This document shows positions 26,064-35,093 of a stretch of 64,000 bases of DNA, one piece after another. The translations under genes were made by a program, and so were the position numbers. Source of the stretch: Saprospiraceae bacterium. Lineage in GTDB: Bacteria; Bacteroidota; Bacteroidia; Chitinophagales; Saprospiraceae. The notes under the pieces are model-generated. The model was not told where the DNA came from. It searched no databases and worked only from the letters and a program-made list of their open reading frames with translations. Position 1 is the first letter of the stretch, and every line of letters begins with the position of its first letter. The stretch is taken from the NCBI GenBank assembly GCA_027488135.1, contig JAIYCH010000085.1, positions 1 to 64,000 on the forward strand. The letters run 5' to 3'.

Positions 26064-27467
26064 ATGATGACCATGTACGAATTAAACGCGGAATACCTTA
26101 CACAACTTGAAGAGCTTGCCGTGGGAATTCAAGATTCTCCCGCACTCGCTGCTTATCTTAATTCAGAAGAAGAGGTCGATTATAATGAACTAAAGATTAG
26201 TTTTGAGCCTTCAATTGCTGAAATTTATCAAGAAGTAGCTCAAAATTCACCTTTGCAGTTAATTGCCTTAGAACAAGTTTTGATGGATCCTGTGTTTGAA
26301 GGTCTTTTCCTACCTAAATTACTTGGGTATGTCGTTTTACGTGGTAATGTTAATAATGATTTTAAATATATCCGACCACAAGAACATTTCAAAGATTTAA
26401 TTCTGGCTATTTCCAGCTCGCCTAATTTCGAGTTGTTAAGAAAAAGAATAGGTATGTCAGTCCAGGTAGGATTTGCTTTATGCAGTGATATATGGATTAC
26501 CAATGTTCTTGAATCTATTGATAATAAAAGAGTTAAGCAGTTTTTTCAAAATCAGAAAAATGATAAATTTGTTCATTTAGCTGAAAGGAAATTAGCTTAT
26601 TCAAGATTTTTAAAGCAATTCCAAAACGATGTTTTCCTATCTGCTGAATTTCCTTCCACCACAGGGGAATTGGCAGTGTTTTTTCCCCAACTGAAAAGAT
26701 TCTTGTTATCCAGGATTGATAAGCCATCAGCTAACAACAGTTTGATTATCCCACTTTCTGAATTTGTAATAAACGAGGATTTCTGGGGAACGGCTGAACA
26801 TCAGGAAATTATGATGATTTTTGGTCTGTTTTTTGAAACCCCTGAAATAGATAGAATTAATCTGCATAAAACCATCAATAAAATTAGAACAAAGAACACA
26901 GAGGTCTTTTCTCAGCGTTCTTTTTACATCTTGCTCGATTTACATCAGGATGGACATGGGATCCTTACTCCCGAAGCTGATTTAAGATTATCAGCTATTC
27001 TGGATAAAACCATGAATGATGAGCTTGCCGCTTACTATACAGTAGTGGATAAAATTCATAGGGCTGGTTATACCAATGAATCAGTTCAAGAGGAAATACG
27101 ACAATTTCACTCAAAATACGATGGCTTATCTGAAATTAATGAGTGTCTTAGATTAACGGTTTCTCAATATTTCCTGAAATTAATAAAGAATTTAGAGGAA
27201 CAAGATTATATGGAATTTTTCGGTATTTTCACCCAGCTGTTCCCAACTTATCAGCAAATATTTAATAATCAACACTTTAACATGAGGATTAGAGAAGCTG
27301 CCCTGGCTTACGTTGATCGTTTACAAGATACTTTTCTCGATAAAAGAGGAAGAGATTATCAAGAAGTTAAGAAGTTCGTTGGACGTACTTTCGTTGAGTT
27401 AGAATTTGTTACTGAAAAGGAGTTTGTTGAGCGATTTAAGACAGTTAGGAAGCCTAAAGAGGTTTAA
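26064..27467 (+). CDS. Unknown 467-residue, probably helical cytoplasmic protein
   Basis: I do not recognise this protein. It has no signal peptide, membrane segment or nucleotide-binding motif. It is rich in Leu, Phe, Glu and Lys with alternating hydrophobic positions, suggesting an all-helical, repeat-like fold (for example YLTQLEELAVGIQD, SQYFLKLIKNLEEQ, EFFGIFTQLFPTYQQIF). Codon use resembles neighbouring genes, so it looks native and real. Three Met codons occur in the first four residues; the first is used here. It follows the rpsP terminator and precedes the trehalose gene by 22 nt, so a shared transcript with that gene is possible. Confidence 0.75.
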   Translation: MMTMYELNAEYLTQLEELAVGIQDSPALAAYLNSEEEVDYNELKISFEPSIAEIYQEVAQNSPLQLIALEQVLMDPVFEGLFLPKLLGYVVLRGNVNNDFKYIRPQEHFKDLILAISSSPNFELLRKRIGMSVQVGFALCSDIWITNVLESIDNKRVKQFFQNQKNDKFVHLAERKLAYSRFLKQFQNDVFLSAEFPSTTGELAVFFPQLKRFLLSRIDKPSANNSLIIPLSEFVINEDFWGTAEHQEIMMIFGLFFETPEIDRINLHKTINKIRTKNTEVFSQRSFYILLDLHQDGHGILTPEADLRLSAILDKTMNDELAAYYTVVDKIHRAGYTNESVQEEIRQFHSKYDGLSEINECLRLTVSQYFLKLIKNLEEQDYMEFFGIFTQLFPTYQQIFNNQHFNMRIREAALAYVDRLQDTFLDKRGRDYQEVKKFVGRTFVELEFVTEKEFVERFKTVRKPKEV

Positions 27468-27489
27468 TTTGGCAGCTTAAAAATGAATT

Positions 27490-29682
27490 ATGACTAGGCT
27501 GGTAATCGTTTCCAATCGTTTGCCTGTAACTATTCAAAAGCAGGGCGATGTATATGTTAGTTCAGCTAGTTCAGGCGGATTGGCCACTGGATTAAGTGCA
27601 CTTCCCGAATCAATTGAGAAAATATGGATAGGATGGCCGGGTTCTCATTTTAGTAAAACAGAGGAAACTGAGGTTACCAATCTCCTTCAAAAAAAAGGGC
27701 TGATTCCTGTATTTTTATCAGAAAATGATATAGATACTTATTATTCAGGCTTTTGCAATCGAACTATTTGGCCGCATTTTCATTATTTTACTCAATATAC
27801 TTCTTATAAAGAGGAGTATTGGGATGCTTACGTAAAAATAAATAATAGGTTTGCGCAAATTTTATCGAACAGCATAAAACCTGATGACACCGTATGGATT
27901 CATGACTATCAGTTGATGTTATTACCTGGAATTCTCAGAAATAGCTTTCCCGATTTATCTATTGGTTTTTTTCTCCATATCCCCTTTCCCTCTTATGAAA
28001 TTTTTAGAACGCTTCCGTGGCGTTCCGATTTACTCTTAGGTATTCTTGGAGCCGATCAGGTTGGTTTTCACACTTACGGCTACATGCGACATTTCTTGAG
28101 CGCAGCCTATCGAATTTGCGGTTTTGAACATCATATAGGTAAGGTAACCACTACAAATAGAGTGGTAAATGTTGATGTTTTTCCAATGGGTATAGATTAT
28201 AATAAATATGCAGCTGTTCCTTCAGTATCAGATCTGGCTGATGAAACAATAAATATTGGTAATCTAGGTAATGGAAAAAAAATAATCATTTCATTAGATC
28301 GCTTAGATTACACAAAAGGTATTCCCCAAAGAATTCAGGCATTTGCCCGTTTTTTAGATCTGCATCCGCAATATATTGGGCTCGTCACCCTTGTTTTGGT
28401 CGTTATTCCCTCTCGTTCTCAAGTTACGCAATACAGAGATTTAAAGAAGACACTTAATACCCTGGTGAGCGAAGTAAATAGTACTTATGGTAGTTTTGGC
28501 TGGATACCCATCCATTACTTATACCGTAATTTATTACATAATGAACTTTTAGCTCTTTATCAAGTGGCTGATATAGCGTTAATTACACCATTGAGAGATG
28601 GGATGAATCTGGTGGCAAAGGAATATATAGCGAGTAAAAATGAAATAGGTAAAGGAGTACTTATTCTTAGTGAAATGACGGGCGCTGCGACGGAATTGTC
28701 AGATGCCATTTTAGTGAATCCTCATGATACTTATGATATTGTAAAAGCGATAAAGACTGCCCTACTCATGCCTGATCAAGAACAGGCATTGAGACTTAAA
28801 AACATGCAGGCAGGGTTGAAAAAGTATGCGGTGGATTATTGGGCAGCCAATTTTTTAAAGGAACTGGACAGACATCTTCATAATAGACGACAGTTTCATA
28901 TTAATAAATTAGAAGATTCAATAAAAAAGGTAATCTTTGACTCGTATCAGAAAAGTAAAAAAAGGTTAATTATCCTTGATTATGATGGTACGCTGATGCC
29001 TTTCCATGTGGACCCCTTAGCTGTTTTTCCAGACCACCATCTTATAGATTTATTAATAAGACTCGCTGTGGATCAAAATAATAAAATGGTTATAAATAGT
29101 GGGAGAGATAAACAAACTTTAGAAGATTGGTTGGGGCATTTGGGCATAGATCTTGCAGCGGAACATGGCGTTTGGTTGAAAGATTCAACGGAGTGGCGAA
29201 GGACTCCTGGTTTGTCAAACGATTGGAAAAATGATGTCAGAGCCGCTCTTGAAAATATTGTCGAGCGGACGCCAGGGTCATTTATAGAGGAAAAGGAGTT
29301 TTCAATTGCCTGGCATTATAGGCAGATAGACAAAGATTTAGGTGAAAAACGATTAAGAGAGTTCAGAGATGTGCTTTTATATCTTACCGCAAATACGGAG
29401 TTACACGTATTGGAAGGAAATAAAGTAGTGGAAGTCAAACATGCTGGGGTAACAAAAGGTAAAGCCACTTTAAATTGGTTGCAAATGGATGATTGGGACT
29501 TTATCTTAGCTATCGGTGATGATAAAACAGATGAAGATATGTTTAGGGTATTGCCACCGGAAGCATTTTCAGTGAAAATAGGTATGGAAAATTCAGAAGC
29601 TAAATATCACTTGGTTAATACCTTAGAAGTACGCGATTTTCTTACTCAACTATCTCATTTGAAGGACCAGAAGGATAGCTGA
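27490..29682 (+). CDS. Bifunctional trehalose-6-phosphate synthase / phosphatase
   Basis: The 730-residue protein fuses both steps of the OtsAB pathway. Residues 1-460 are a GT20 synthase, which joins UDP-glucose and glucose 6-phosphate ([55 protein letters not shown]). From about 490 a HAD-type phosphatase follows (nucleophile motif LDYDGTLMPF, then INSGRDKQTLEDW, AEHGVWLK and IGDDKTDEDMF) that releases trehalose. Trehalose protects against osmotic, drying and heat stress. The last 41 nt overlap tail-to-tail with the response regulator gene. Confidence 0.95.
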   Translation: MTRLVIVSNRLPVTIQKQGDVYVSSASSGGLATGLSALPESIEKIWIGWPGSHFSKTEETEVTNLLQKKGLIPVFLSENDIDTYYSGFCNRTIWPHFHYFTQYTSYKEEYWDAYVKINNRFAQILSNSIKPDDTVWIHDYQLMLLPGILRNSFPDLSIGFFLHIPFPSYEIFRTLPWRSDLLLGILGADQVGFHTYGYMRHFLSAAYRICGFEHHIGKVTTTNRVVNVDVFPMGIDYNKYAAVPSVSDLADETINIGNLGNGKKIIISLDRLDYTKGIPQRIQAFARFLDLHPQYIGLVTLVLVVIPSRSQVTQYRDLKKTLNTLVSEVNSTYGSFGWIPIHYLYRNLLHNELLALYQVADIALITPLRDGMNLVAKEYIASKNEIGKGVLILSEMTGAATELSDAILVNPHDTYDIVKAIKTALLMPDQEQALRLKNMQAGLKKYAVDYWAANFLKELDRHLHNRRQFHINKLEDSIKKVIFDSYQKSKKRLIILDYDGTLMPFHVDPLAVFPDHHLIDLLIRLAVDQNNKMVINSGRDKQTLEDWLGHLGIDLAAEHGVWLKDSTEWRRTPGLSNDWKNDVRAALENIVERTPGSFIEEKEFSIAWHYRQIDKDLGEKRLREFRDVLLYLTANTELHVLEGNKVVEVKHAGVTKGKATLNWLQMDDWDFILAIGDDKTDEDMFRVLPPEAFSVKIGMENSEAKYHLVNTLEVRDFLTQLSHLKDQKDS

Positions 29683-30352
29683 ATTTATAACCAATACCTC
29701 GTATTGCATGGAAATGAATGGGTTCTCTGGTGTCTAATTCAAAATTACGGCGAAATTTTAAAATGAAATTATCTATGGTTCGGGTGCTTGGATAAACATC
29801 GTAACCCCATACAGATTGTAAAATTTGTTGTCGTGATACTACCTGGTTTTTCCTGTCTATAAGTAACTTTAAAAGCATAGCTTCCTTCTTCGTTAAGATA
29901 AATTTCCCTTCATTTCCAATCGCTTCGTAGGTGATGAAATTTATCTGATTATTACCAAAGACAAAAACCGTTGTTGTATTTTCAGGTGTTCGCGCGCTCC
30001 TTTTAAGTAAATTATTTATTCTTAAGAGTAACTCTTCGAAAACAAATGGCTTTACAATGTAATCATCTGCTCCATATTTTAAACCTTGTATCCTATCATT
30101 TGAACCATCTTTCGCCGTTAAAAAAATAATAGGCGTTTGAAGATCACTTAATCTGATTTGCTCACATATCTGAAAGCCGTCCATCTCTGGTAACATAACA
30201 TCTAACAAAATGAGGTCGAAATGCTGACCAGCGGATAATTTGAGCGCATCCCGACCGTTTCCAGTGGCAACTACCTCAAAATTTTCAAGCTCAAGGTTCA
30301 ACTTAACCAAGTCTCTTATATTTTCCTCGTCTTCTACCAGAAGAATGCGCAT
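29642..30352 (-). CDS. OmpR-family response regulator
   Basis: This 236-residue protein has a receiver domain with the acidic pair VEDEE, phospho-acceptor Asp51 in LILLDVMLPEMDG, FLTAKD and Lys in VKPF, followed by a winged-helix DNA-binding domain (about 135-230; SRQQILQSVWGYD, TIDNFILKFRRNFE, HFHAIRGIGYKF). It is the partner of the histidine kinase 17 nt upstream. Its targets are not visible in the window. Confidence 0.95.
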   Translation of the reverse strand: MRILLVEDEENIRDLVKLNLELENFEVVATGNGRDALKLSAGQHFDLILLDVMLPEMDGFQICEQIRLSDLQTPIIFLTAKDGSNDRIQGLKYGADDYIVKPFVFEELLLRINNLLKRSARTPENTTTVFVFGNNQINFITYEAIGNEGKFILTKKEAMLLKLLIDRKNQVVSRQQILQSVWGYDVYPSTRTIDNFILKFRRNFELDTREPIHFHAIRGIGYKFSYPSGPSNEIVE

Positions 30353-30369
30353 TTTGAACAGGTTTTTTA

Positions 30370-31362
30370 TTAGTTAAAAGGTAAGAAAATATTGAAAATA
30401 GTTCCCTTTGGTTGATTTGACGATACGGTTATGGTCCCGTTATGGGCCCTTACTATTTGATCCACAATATATAAACCGAGTCCAGTTCCTTTTGTTTTTC
30501 TTTGATCCTCATTTCCAACGCGATAAAATTTTTCGAATATCTTCTTTCTTTCGCTTGGAGCTATCCCAATCCCGATATCGGAAATCTCTATATTACATCG
30601 CTCATTGGTTGAAGTCAACCCAATATTTATTTCCGGTACGCTGTCACTATATTTTATAGCATTTTCAAGTAAGTTAATGATAACGGAACGAATAGCTGAA
30701 TAATCAGCCAGCATTTCAGGCATTTCGTGAATTAAATTAACTTTTATGATAGCGGAGGGGAATTTTTGTTTTAAGAATTGAACGCACTCATCTATTAAAA
30801 CTTCTAAGGAAAACAATTCTGTATTAAGCTGATACGTCGATTCTAATCTGGCGGAGAGAAGAAGATCTGAAACCAGATTGTTTAATCTATCCGTATCATT
30901 TATTCCATTTTTAAGTAAAACCTGGGCCTGCTGTTCCGATAATTTCTTTCGTTGCAGCGTTTCAAATCCTAATCTTATAGAAGCAATAGGAGATTTTAAC
31001 TCGTGGGTGATAGATAACAAGAAATTACTACTTTGTTTAGCCGCGAGAATTTCTTTATGATATCCTCTGTTTATAAAAATAATGCCTATGAGCAAGCTTA
31101 GAACGAAAACAGAGGCTTCGCCGAGAATCATCCATTCCTGTCGTTTATAAGCATCTCTAAGTCCAATATGAGAAGAATTCTTAAGGAACTCCTCTTCATT
31201 TTTTATTTCATTTTTCGCAATTAAACTTAGTTTTAGTATTTCATTTTTTGCTAAAAATGCATCTCTGTTTTTAGTGTGTAAAAGCACCGTCCACCAACTA
31301 AAAGCCAGTAGCATGTAAAAAATAACCAAGTAGGAAATGATGCGCAACTGATTATTTAGCAT
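30370..31362 (-). CDS. Membrane sensor histidine kinase
   Basis: This 330-residue kinase has two transmembrane helices (about 8-28 and 79-98) flanking a short periplasmic loop of about 50 residues, then a HisKA domain with phospho-accepting His120 in ITHELKSPIAS and a HATPase domain (N box NLLENAIKYSD, G1 DIGIGIAPSERKKIFEKF, G2 GTGLGLYIVDQI). The small sensor loop suggests it detects a membrane or periplasmic change rather than a large ligand. It starts 8 nt after hemL and precedes its response regulator by 17 nt, so hemL and the two-component pair appear to share a transcript. Confidence 0.95.
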   Translation of the reverse strand: MLNNQLRIISYLVIFYMLLAFSWWTVLLHTKNRDAFLAKNEILKLSLIAKNEIKNEEEFLKNSSHIGLRDAYKRQEWMILGEASVFVLSLLIGIIFINRGYHKEILAAKQSSNFLLSITHELKSPIASIRLGFETLQRKKLSEQQAQVLLKNGINDTDRLNNLVSDLLLSARLESTYQLNTELFSLEVLIDECVQFLKQKFPSAIIKVNLIHEMPEMLADYSAIRSVIINLLENAIKYSDSVPEINIGLTSTNERCNIEISDIGIGIAPSERKKIFEKFYRVGNEDQRKTKGTGLGLYIVDQIVRAHNGTITVSSNQPKGTIFNIFLPFN

Positions 31363-31370
31363 ACAAGGAT

Positions 31371-32687
31371 TTATAGGTCATTAAATACGCTATCCATGGC
31401 CCAATTGATTATTTCCGCTGCTTCGTTTAACGCTTCTGTGGTATGTGCGGAACTGACAAAGCCAACTTCATATCCGGAAGGACCCATATACACTCCTTTT
31501 TCGAGAAGGGCAGCATGTAATAGCTTGAAAAATTTCATAGAAGCGGGATCTATTTGTTCCGCTTTTTTAATGTTTTCTGTACTAAAGGCTATCCAAAATA
31601 TAGAACCCACCCGCGGGAAGGTGACATTATAATTATTTTGCGTGGCGTGGTCAGCCAGTTTTTTAATAAAATGACTGGTTTTATGATCCAGATTACAATA
31701 AAAATTGGGTGTCAATAATTGACGGCAAGCGGCAAGTCCTGCGGCCATAGCGACAGGATTTCCCGAAAGGGTCCCTGCTTGATATACAGGTCCGTCAGGT
31801 GAAATAAAAGCCATAAGTTCATTGCTTCCGCCATACGCCCCAACCGGCATACCACCGCCAATAATTTTTCCGTAGGTAACTAAGTCAGGTTTAATATCGT
31901 AATAACCTGCAGCTCCAGCGAAATGTACTCTGAAACCGGAAATTACTTCATCAAAAAGAAGAAGTACCTTATGTTCTGTTGCTTTTTGTCTAAGATATTT
32001 CAGGAAAGAATAATCTTGAAGTAAAAGTCCATTATTCGCAGGAATAGGTTCTATAATTATACAAGCGATTTCATGACCATATTTTTCAAGGGCTTCATCC
32101 AGCGCAGCCCGGTCATCTAAGGGAATAACTAAGGTTTCAGCGGCGAAAGACGGAGGAATGCCGGCAGAGGTTGATTCCCCAAAGGTAACCAAACCAGAAC
32201 CAGCTTTAACCAAAAGGGAATCCAGGTGTCCATGATAACAACCTTCAAATTTCAAAATTTTTGATCTTCCTGTATAACCCCGGGCAAGTCTGATAGCAGA
32301 CATAACCGCTTCTGTTCCAGAACTTACAAATCTTACTTTTTCTAAATAAGGATTGTGTTTTACCAGCAATTCCCCAAGTTCCAGTTCATTAAGGGTAGGG
32401 GTGCCAAAAGAAGTTCCAGAAGCAACCGCCTCAAAAATTCTTTCCCTTATTTGTTCATTATTGTGTCCCAGAATTAACGGTCCCCACGAGGCGCAAAAGT
32501 CAATATAGCGATTGTCATCTACATCCCAAACATAGCATCCATCTCCTCGTTTAATGAATAGGGGAGGTCCACTAACTGACTTAAAAGCTCTGACAGGGGA
32601 ACTCACGCCGCCTGGAAATACGGCTTTCGCTCTGGCAAATAGTTCAGCTGATTTTTCTCGTCGTGGAAATGAGGTTGCTTCCTGCAT
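31371..32687 (-). CDS. hemL: Glutamate-1-semialdehyde 2,1-aminomutase
   Basis: HemL converts glutamate-1-semialdehyde to 5-aminolevulinate, the start of tetrapyrrole synthesis. It is a PLP enzyme with PGGVSSPVRAFKSV, SSGTEAVMSAIRLARG, DEVISGFR and Schiff-base lysine in TYGKIIGGGMPVGAYGG. An in-frame ATG at 32723 would add 12 residues (MLYNNPFHQIII), but a perfect -7 box lies at 32728-32721, so transcription would start downstream of that ATG. The ATG at 32687, giving MQEATSFPRREKSAELF and 438 residues, also fits the family. Confidence 0.95.
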   Translation of the reverse strand: MQEATSFPRREKSAELFARAKAVFPGGVSSPVRAFKSVSGPPLFIKRGDGCYVWDVDDNRYIDFCASWGPLILGHNNEQIRERIFEAVASGTSFGTPTLNELELGELLVKHNPYLEKVRFVSSGTEAVMSAIRLARGYTGRSKILKFEGCYHGHLDSLLVKAGSGLVTFGESTSAGIPPSFAAETLVIPLDDRAALDEALEKYGHEIACIIIEPIPANNGLLLQDYSFLKYLRQKATEHKVLLLFDEVISGFRVHFAGAAGYYDIKPDLVTYGKIIGGGMPVGAYGGSNELMAFISPDGPVYQAGTLSGNPVAMAAGLAACRQLLTPNFYCNLDHKTSHFIKKLADHATQNNYNVTFPRVGSIFWIAFSTENIKKAEQIDPASMKFFKLLHAALLEKGVYMGPSGYEVGFVSSAHTTEALNEAAEIINWAMDSVFNDL

Positions 32688-32720
32688 AATAATTATTTGA
32701 TGAAAAGGGTTATTATAAAG

Positions 32721-32728
32721 CAAACTTA
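32721..32728 (-). promoter_or_regulatory. -7 promoter box of hemL
   Basis: On the minus strand the sequence is TAAGTTTG, matching TAnnTTTG, about 34 nt before the preferred hemL start. It decides against the longer ATG at 32723. Confidence 0.5.
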
Positions 32729-32752
32729 CGAAACGAATTACCGTTATTCCAC

Positions 32753-32760
32753 TATATTTG
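32753..32760 (+). promoter_or_regulatory. -7 promoter box of the HU/SPOR gene
   Basis: TATATTTG matches TAnnTTTG on the + strand, 26 nt before the ATG at 32787, back-to-back with the hemL box. Confidence 0.5.
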
Positions 32761-32786
32761 TAAACATGACAAAATAATTACCATTT

Positions 32787-33770
32787 ATGCTTATAGATCT
32801 TTACCCAATAATACAACCTTTAATTTCCAGCTATCATCGATTATACGTTTCTGGTTTAGGTACTTTTTCTGAAAAATACATTCCCGCTAAAGAAGATTCT
32901 ATCAATGGAAAATTATTGCCGCCTGATACTATTATTGTATTTGAGCCAGGTGGAAACGGAGACAGTACGCTTTTTCACAATGAGGTAAAAAGAAGATTTT
33001 CAGTGGATGACGCCATGGCATCAGAGGCTATCAGGCTGTTTTCTAAAAATATTCACGACGCCTTAGATTTACATAATAGTGTAGAAATACCAAACCTGGG
33101 TAGATTATACTATAATGTGGAACATAAAATAGCCTTTGTACCCAGACTAAAGGTTTTTGAAAATGATTCCTTCGGCTTACCCGAAGTGCCATTTGTTGAA
33201 ACTTCACCCTCGAATAATCAAGTTCAGAAAGATTTATACGCAGAGAAAACACCTCCGGTACCACCATCTAATCCGATGATGAAATTTGTTGTGCTTAGCA
33301 TCATTCTTGTTTCTCTTTCCGTCGGAGTGTATTTTATAGTTACTACACCTTTCATAGAAGGAAAATTGGTTAAAGTTAAAGAAATGTTTGAGGCCTGGAA
33401 TGACGATGCTAAGGAGGAGAAAAAGAATATTGTTCCTCTGGTAAATCCAGTAGATACCAGCTCCGAAGTGGTCGATTTTCCTGTGGACGAAGAAGAGGTT
33501 AAACCGGACATTAATCCTGAACCAGTGAAAACGGAGTCTGTTGAAAAAGCGTCCTACGTTAAAATAGCCATTGGTGTTTTCGGTAATCCAGATAATGCCG
33601 CCAGGGTCATTGCCAAAATTGAAAAAGCAGGTTTTATTCCTTTTTCTGAAAAGGTTGGGTCGCTTACGAAAGTTGGCGTAAAACAGGAGTATAAGTCGGT
33701 AGCGGAAAAATTAGAAATTTTAGAAAAAGTCAGATCCGACATTGAAAAAACAGCTGTAATAATAAATTGA
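32787..33770 (+). CDS. HU-like (CCDC81-type) and SPOR domain membrane protein
   Basis: This 327-residue protein has an N-terminal cytoplasmic HU/IHF-related domain of the bacterial CCDC81 type (1-125; HRLYVSGLGTFSEKYIPA, then NSVEIPNLGRLYYN), a linker, a transmembrane helix (166-187), an acidic periplasmic linker (200-250), and a C-terminal SPOR domain (about 255-325; YVKIAIGVFGNPDNAARVI). SPOR domains bind denuded peptidoglycan at division sites. Together the layout could connect DNA or a cytoplasmic partner to the septal cell wall; that is inference. Confidence 0.85.
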   Translation: MLIDLYPIIQPLISSYHRLYVSGLGTFSEKYIPAKEDSINGKLLPPDTIIVFEPGGNGDSTLFHNEVKRRFSVDDAMASEAIRLFSKNIHDALDLHNSVEIPNLGRLYYNVEHKIAFVPRLKVFENDSFGLPEVPFVETSPSNNQVQKDLYAEKTPPVPPSNPMMKFVVLSIILVSLSVGVYFIVTTPFIEGKLVKVKEMFEAWNDDAKEEKKNIVPLVNPVDTSSEVVDFPVDEEEVKPDINPEPVKTESVEKASYVKIAIGVFGNPDNAARVIAKIEKAGFIPFSEKVGSLTKVGVKQEYKSVAEKLEILEKVRSDIEKTAVIIN

Positions 33771-33821
33771 TTTATACCGTTTTTTTTTAGGCAATTATCC
33801 TAGGAATCTATTTTTTTTACC

Positions 33822-33829
33822 TATATTTG
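33822..33829 (+). promoter_or_regulatory. -7 promoter box of yceD-rpmF
   Basis: TATATTTG matches TAnnTTTG, 29 nt before the ATG of the DUF177 gene. Confidence 0.45.
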
Positions 33830-33858
33830 CGCACGTTTTAAAAAAAAGTTCTTTTGAC

Positions 33859-34401
33859 ATGAAGGATTTAGTTCCCTATGATATTCGCCTGAAAGGCCTT
33901 AAAGATGGGGTACATACATTTGATTTTGCTTTTGACAGTGATTTTCTTCCTTTTTTTGAAAATGCACCAAATGATGTTGTAACTGGAGCTGTGAGGGTAT
34001 TATTAGAAAAAAGAGCTGGTTTAATTATCATGCAATTTAATCTTAACGCTGAGTTGCACGCGCCTTGTGATCGTTGTTTAGCAGATATTAAAATACCTTT
34101 ACAAAGCGATTATAGGCTATTAGTAAAATCAATGGAGCATCCAGAGGAAATAGAAAATGAAGATGTTATCGTTCTTCATCCCGAAACGCCTGTTTGGAAT
34201 GCTGCTCCTGTGATATATGAAAATATTTTACTGGCTATACCAGTAATAAAAAGATATGATTGTGAGAGTGATTTAAATCCTCCTTGTGATATGGAAATGA
34301 TTCAAATCCTTTCGCAAGGAATAGTTGACGAAACGCCTGAAGATGAAAATTTTTCTCCTTGGAAAATACTTCAAAATTGGGATAATAAAAAAAATTCTTA
34401 A
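33859..34401 (+). CDS. yceD: YceD/DUF177 family protein
   Basis: YceD proteins lie directly before rpmF in most bacteria and are linked to 23S rRNA maturation. The 180-residue sequence has the family's core CXXC-type motif (LHAPCDRCLADIKIPL) and a second pair near ESDLNPPCDMEM. The rpmF gene follows after 38 nt, the standard arrangement. Confidence 0.88.
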   Translation: MKDLVPYDIRLKGLKDGVHTFDFAFDSDFLPFFENAPNDVVTGAVRVLLEKRAGLIIMQFNLNAELHAPCDRCLADIKIPLQSDYRLLVKSMEHPEEIENEDVIVLHPETPVWNAAPVIYENILLAIPVIKRYDCESDLNPPCDMEMIQILSQGIVDETPEDENFSPWKILQNWDNKKNS

Positions 34402-34404
34402 TTC

Positions 34405-34425
34405 CTGTTGTTTTTAAAATAACAG
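34405..34425 (+). other. Hairpin in the yceD-rpmF spacer
   Basis: CTGTTGTT pairs with AATAACAG (8 pairs, one G-T) around a short T/A loop in the 38-nt spacer before rpmF. It could modulate rpmF translation or be incidental. Confidence 0.3.
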
Positions 34426-34439
34426 ATAAACGTTGAAAA

Positions 34440-34634
34440 ATGGCACATCCAAAGAGTAGAATTTCAAAGCAACGTAAACACAAGCGTCGTACGCACTACA
34501 AAGCAGAAATTCCAACCCTTTCTACCTGTTCAGTAACAGGAGAAACCCATCTACGTCACCGCGCTTACACTGATGTAACTGGTAATCTTTATTATAGAGG
34601 TCGTTTATTTAGTGCTTCTGCTTTAGAAGAATAA
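34440..34634 (+). CDS. rpmF: 50S ribosomal protein bL32
   Basis: The 64-residue protein begins [19 protein letters not shown], a clear L32 start, and continues with [16 protein letters not shown]. Only one cysteine is present, so this is the zinc-free form lacking the four-Cys ribbon. It lies between yceD and ridA. Confidence 0.97.
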   Translation: MAHPKSRISKQRKHKRRTHYKAEIPTLSTCSVTGETHLRHRAYTDVTGNLYYRGRLFSASALEE

Positions 34635-34667
34635 ATAGTTTCTTCTTCCTATTGAAAATCTGTTTCT

Positions 34668-35051
34668 ATGAGTAAAACTATAGTAACAAGTAAAAATGCC
34701 CCTGCACCCATCGGTCCTTATAATCAGGCTGTTTGGTACGGGGATGTTTTATTTGTGTCCGGGCAAATTGCTTTGGATCCGGCGACGGGTGAATTAGTGC
34801 TTGATTCTATTGAAGTCGAAACGGACAGGGTGTTAAAGAATCTTCAAGGTATTTTGCATACAGCAGGGTTAACCTTCGAAAATGTGATTAAATGTTCTGT
34901 TTTTGTTACCGACATGAATGATTTTTCAAAAATAAATGCTGTTTACGGCAATTATTTCAACGAAGAAACGGCTCCCGCCAGAGAATTGGTGCAGGTTGCC
35001 GCTCTACCGCGTTTTGTTCATGTGGAGATTTCACTCATTGCGGGTAGATAA
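34668..35051 (+). CDS. ridA: RidA family reactive intermediate deaminase
   Basis: RidA hydrolyses reactive enamine/imine intermediates made by PLP enzymes such as threonine dehydratase, protecting other PLP enzymes. The 127-residue protein has the family features APAPIGPYNQAV, FVSGQIALDP, CSVFVTDMNDFSKINAVY and the active-site Arg in TAPARELVQVAALP. It follows rpmF by 33 nt and precedes trpS by 42 nt. Confidence 0.95.
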   Translation: MSKTIVTSKNAPAPIGPYNQAVWYGDVLFVSGQIALDPATGELVLDSIEVETDRVLKNLQGILHTAGLTFENVIKCSVFVTDMNDFSKINAVYGNYFNEETAPARELVQVAALPRFVHVEISLIAGR

Positions 35052-35093
35052 TATTTATCTATTCGTTTCTTTTTTATTGTCTTAATTCTTATT

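Noticed and set aside
32688-32723. Longer N-terminus for HemL from an ATG at 32723
   Set aside because: It overlaps the -7 box TAAGTTTG, so it would not be in the transcript; Met13 fits the family.
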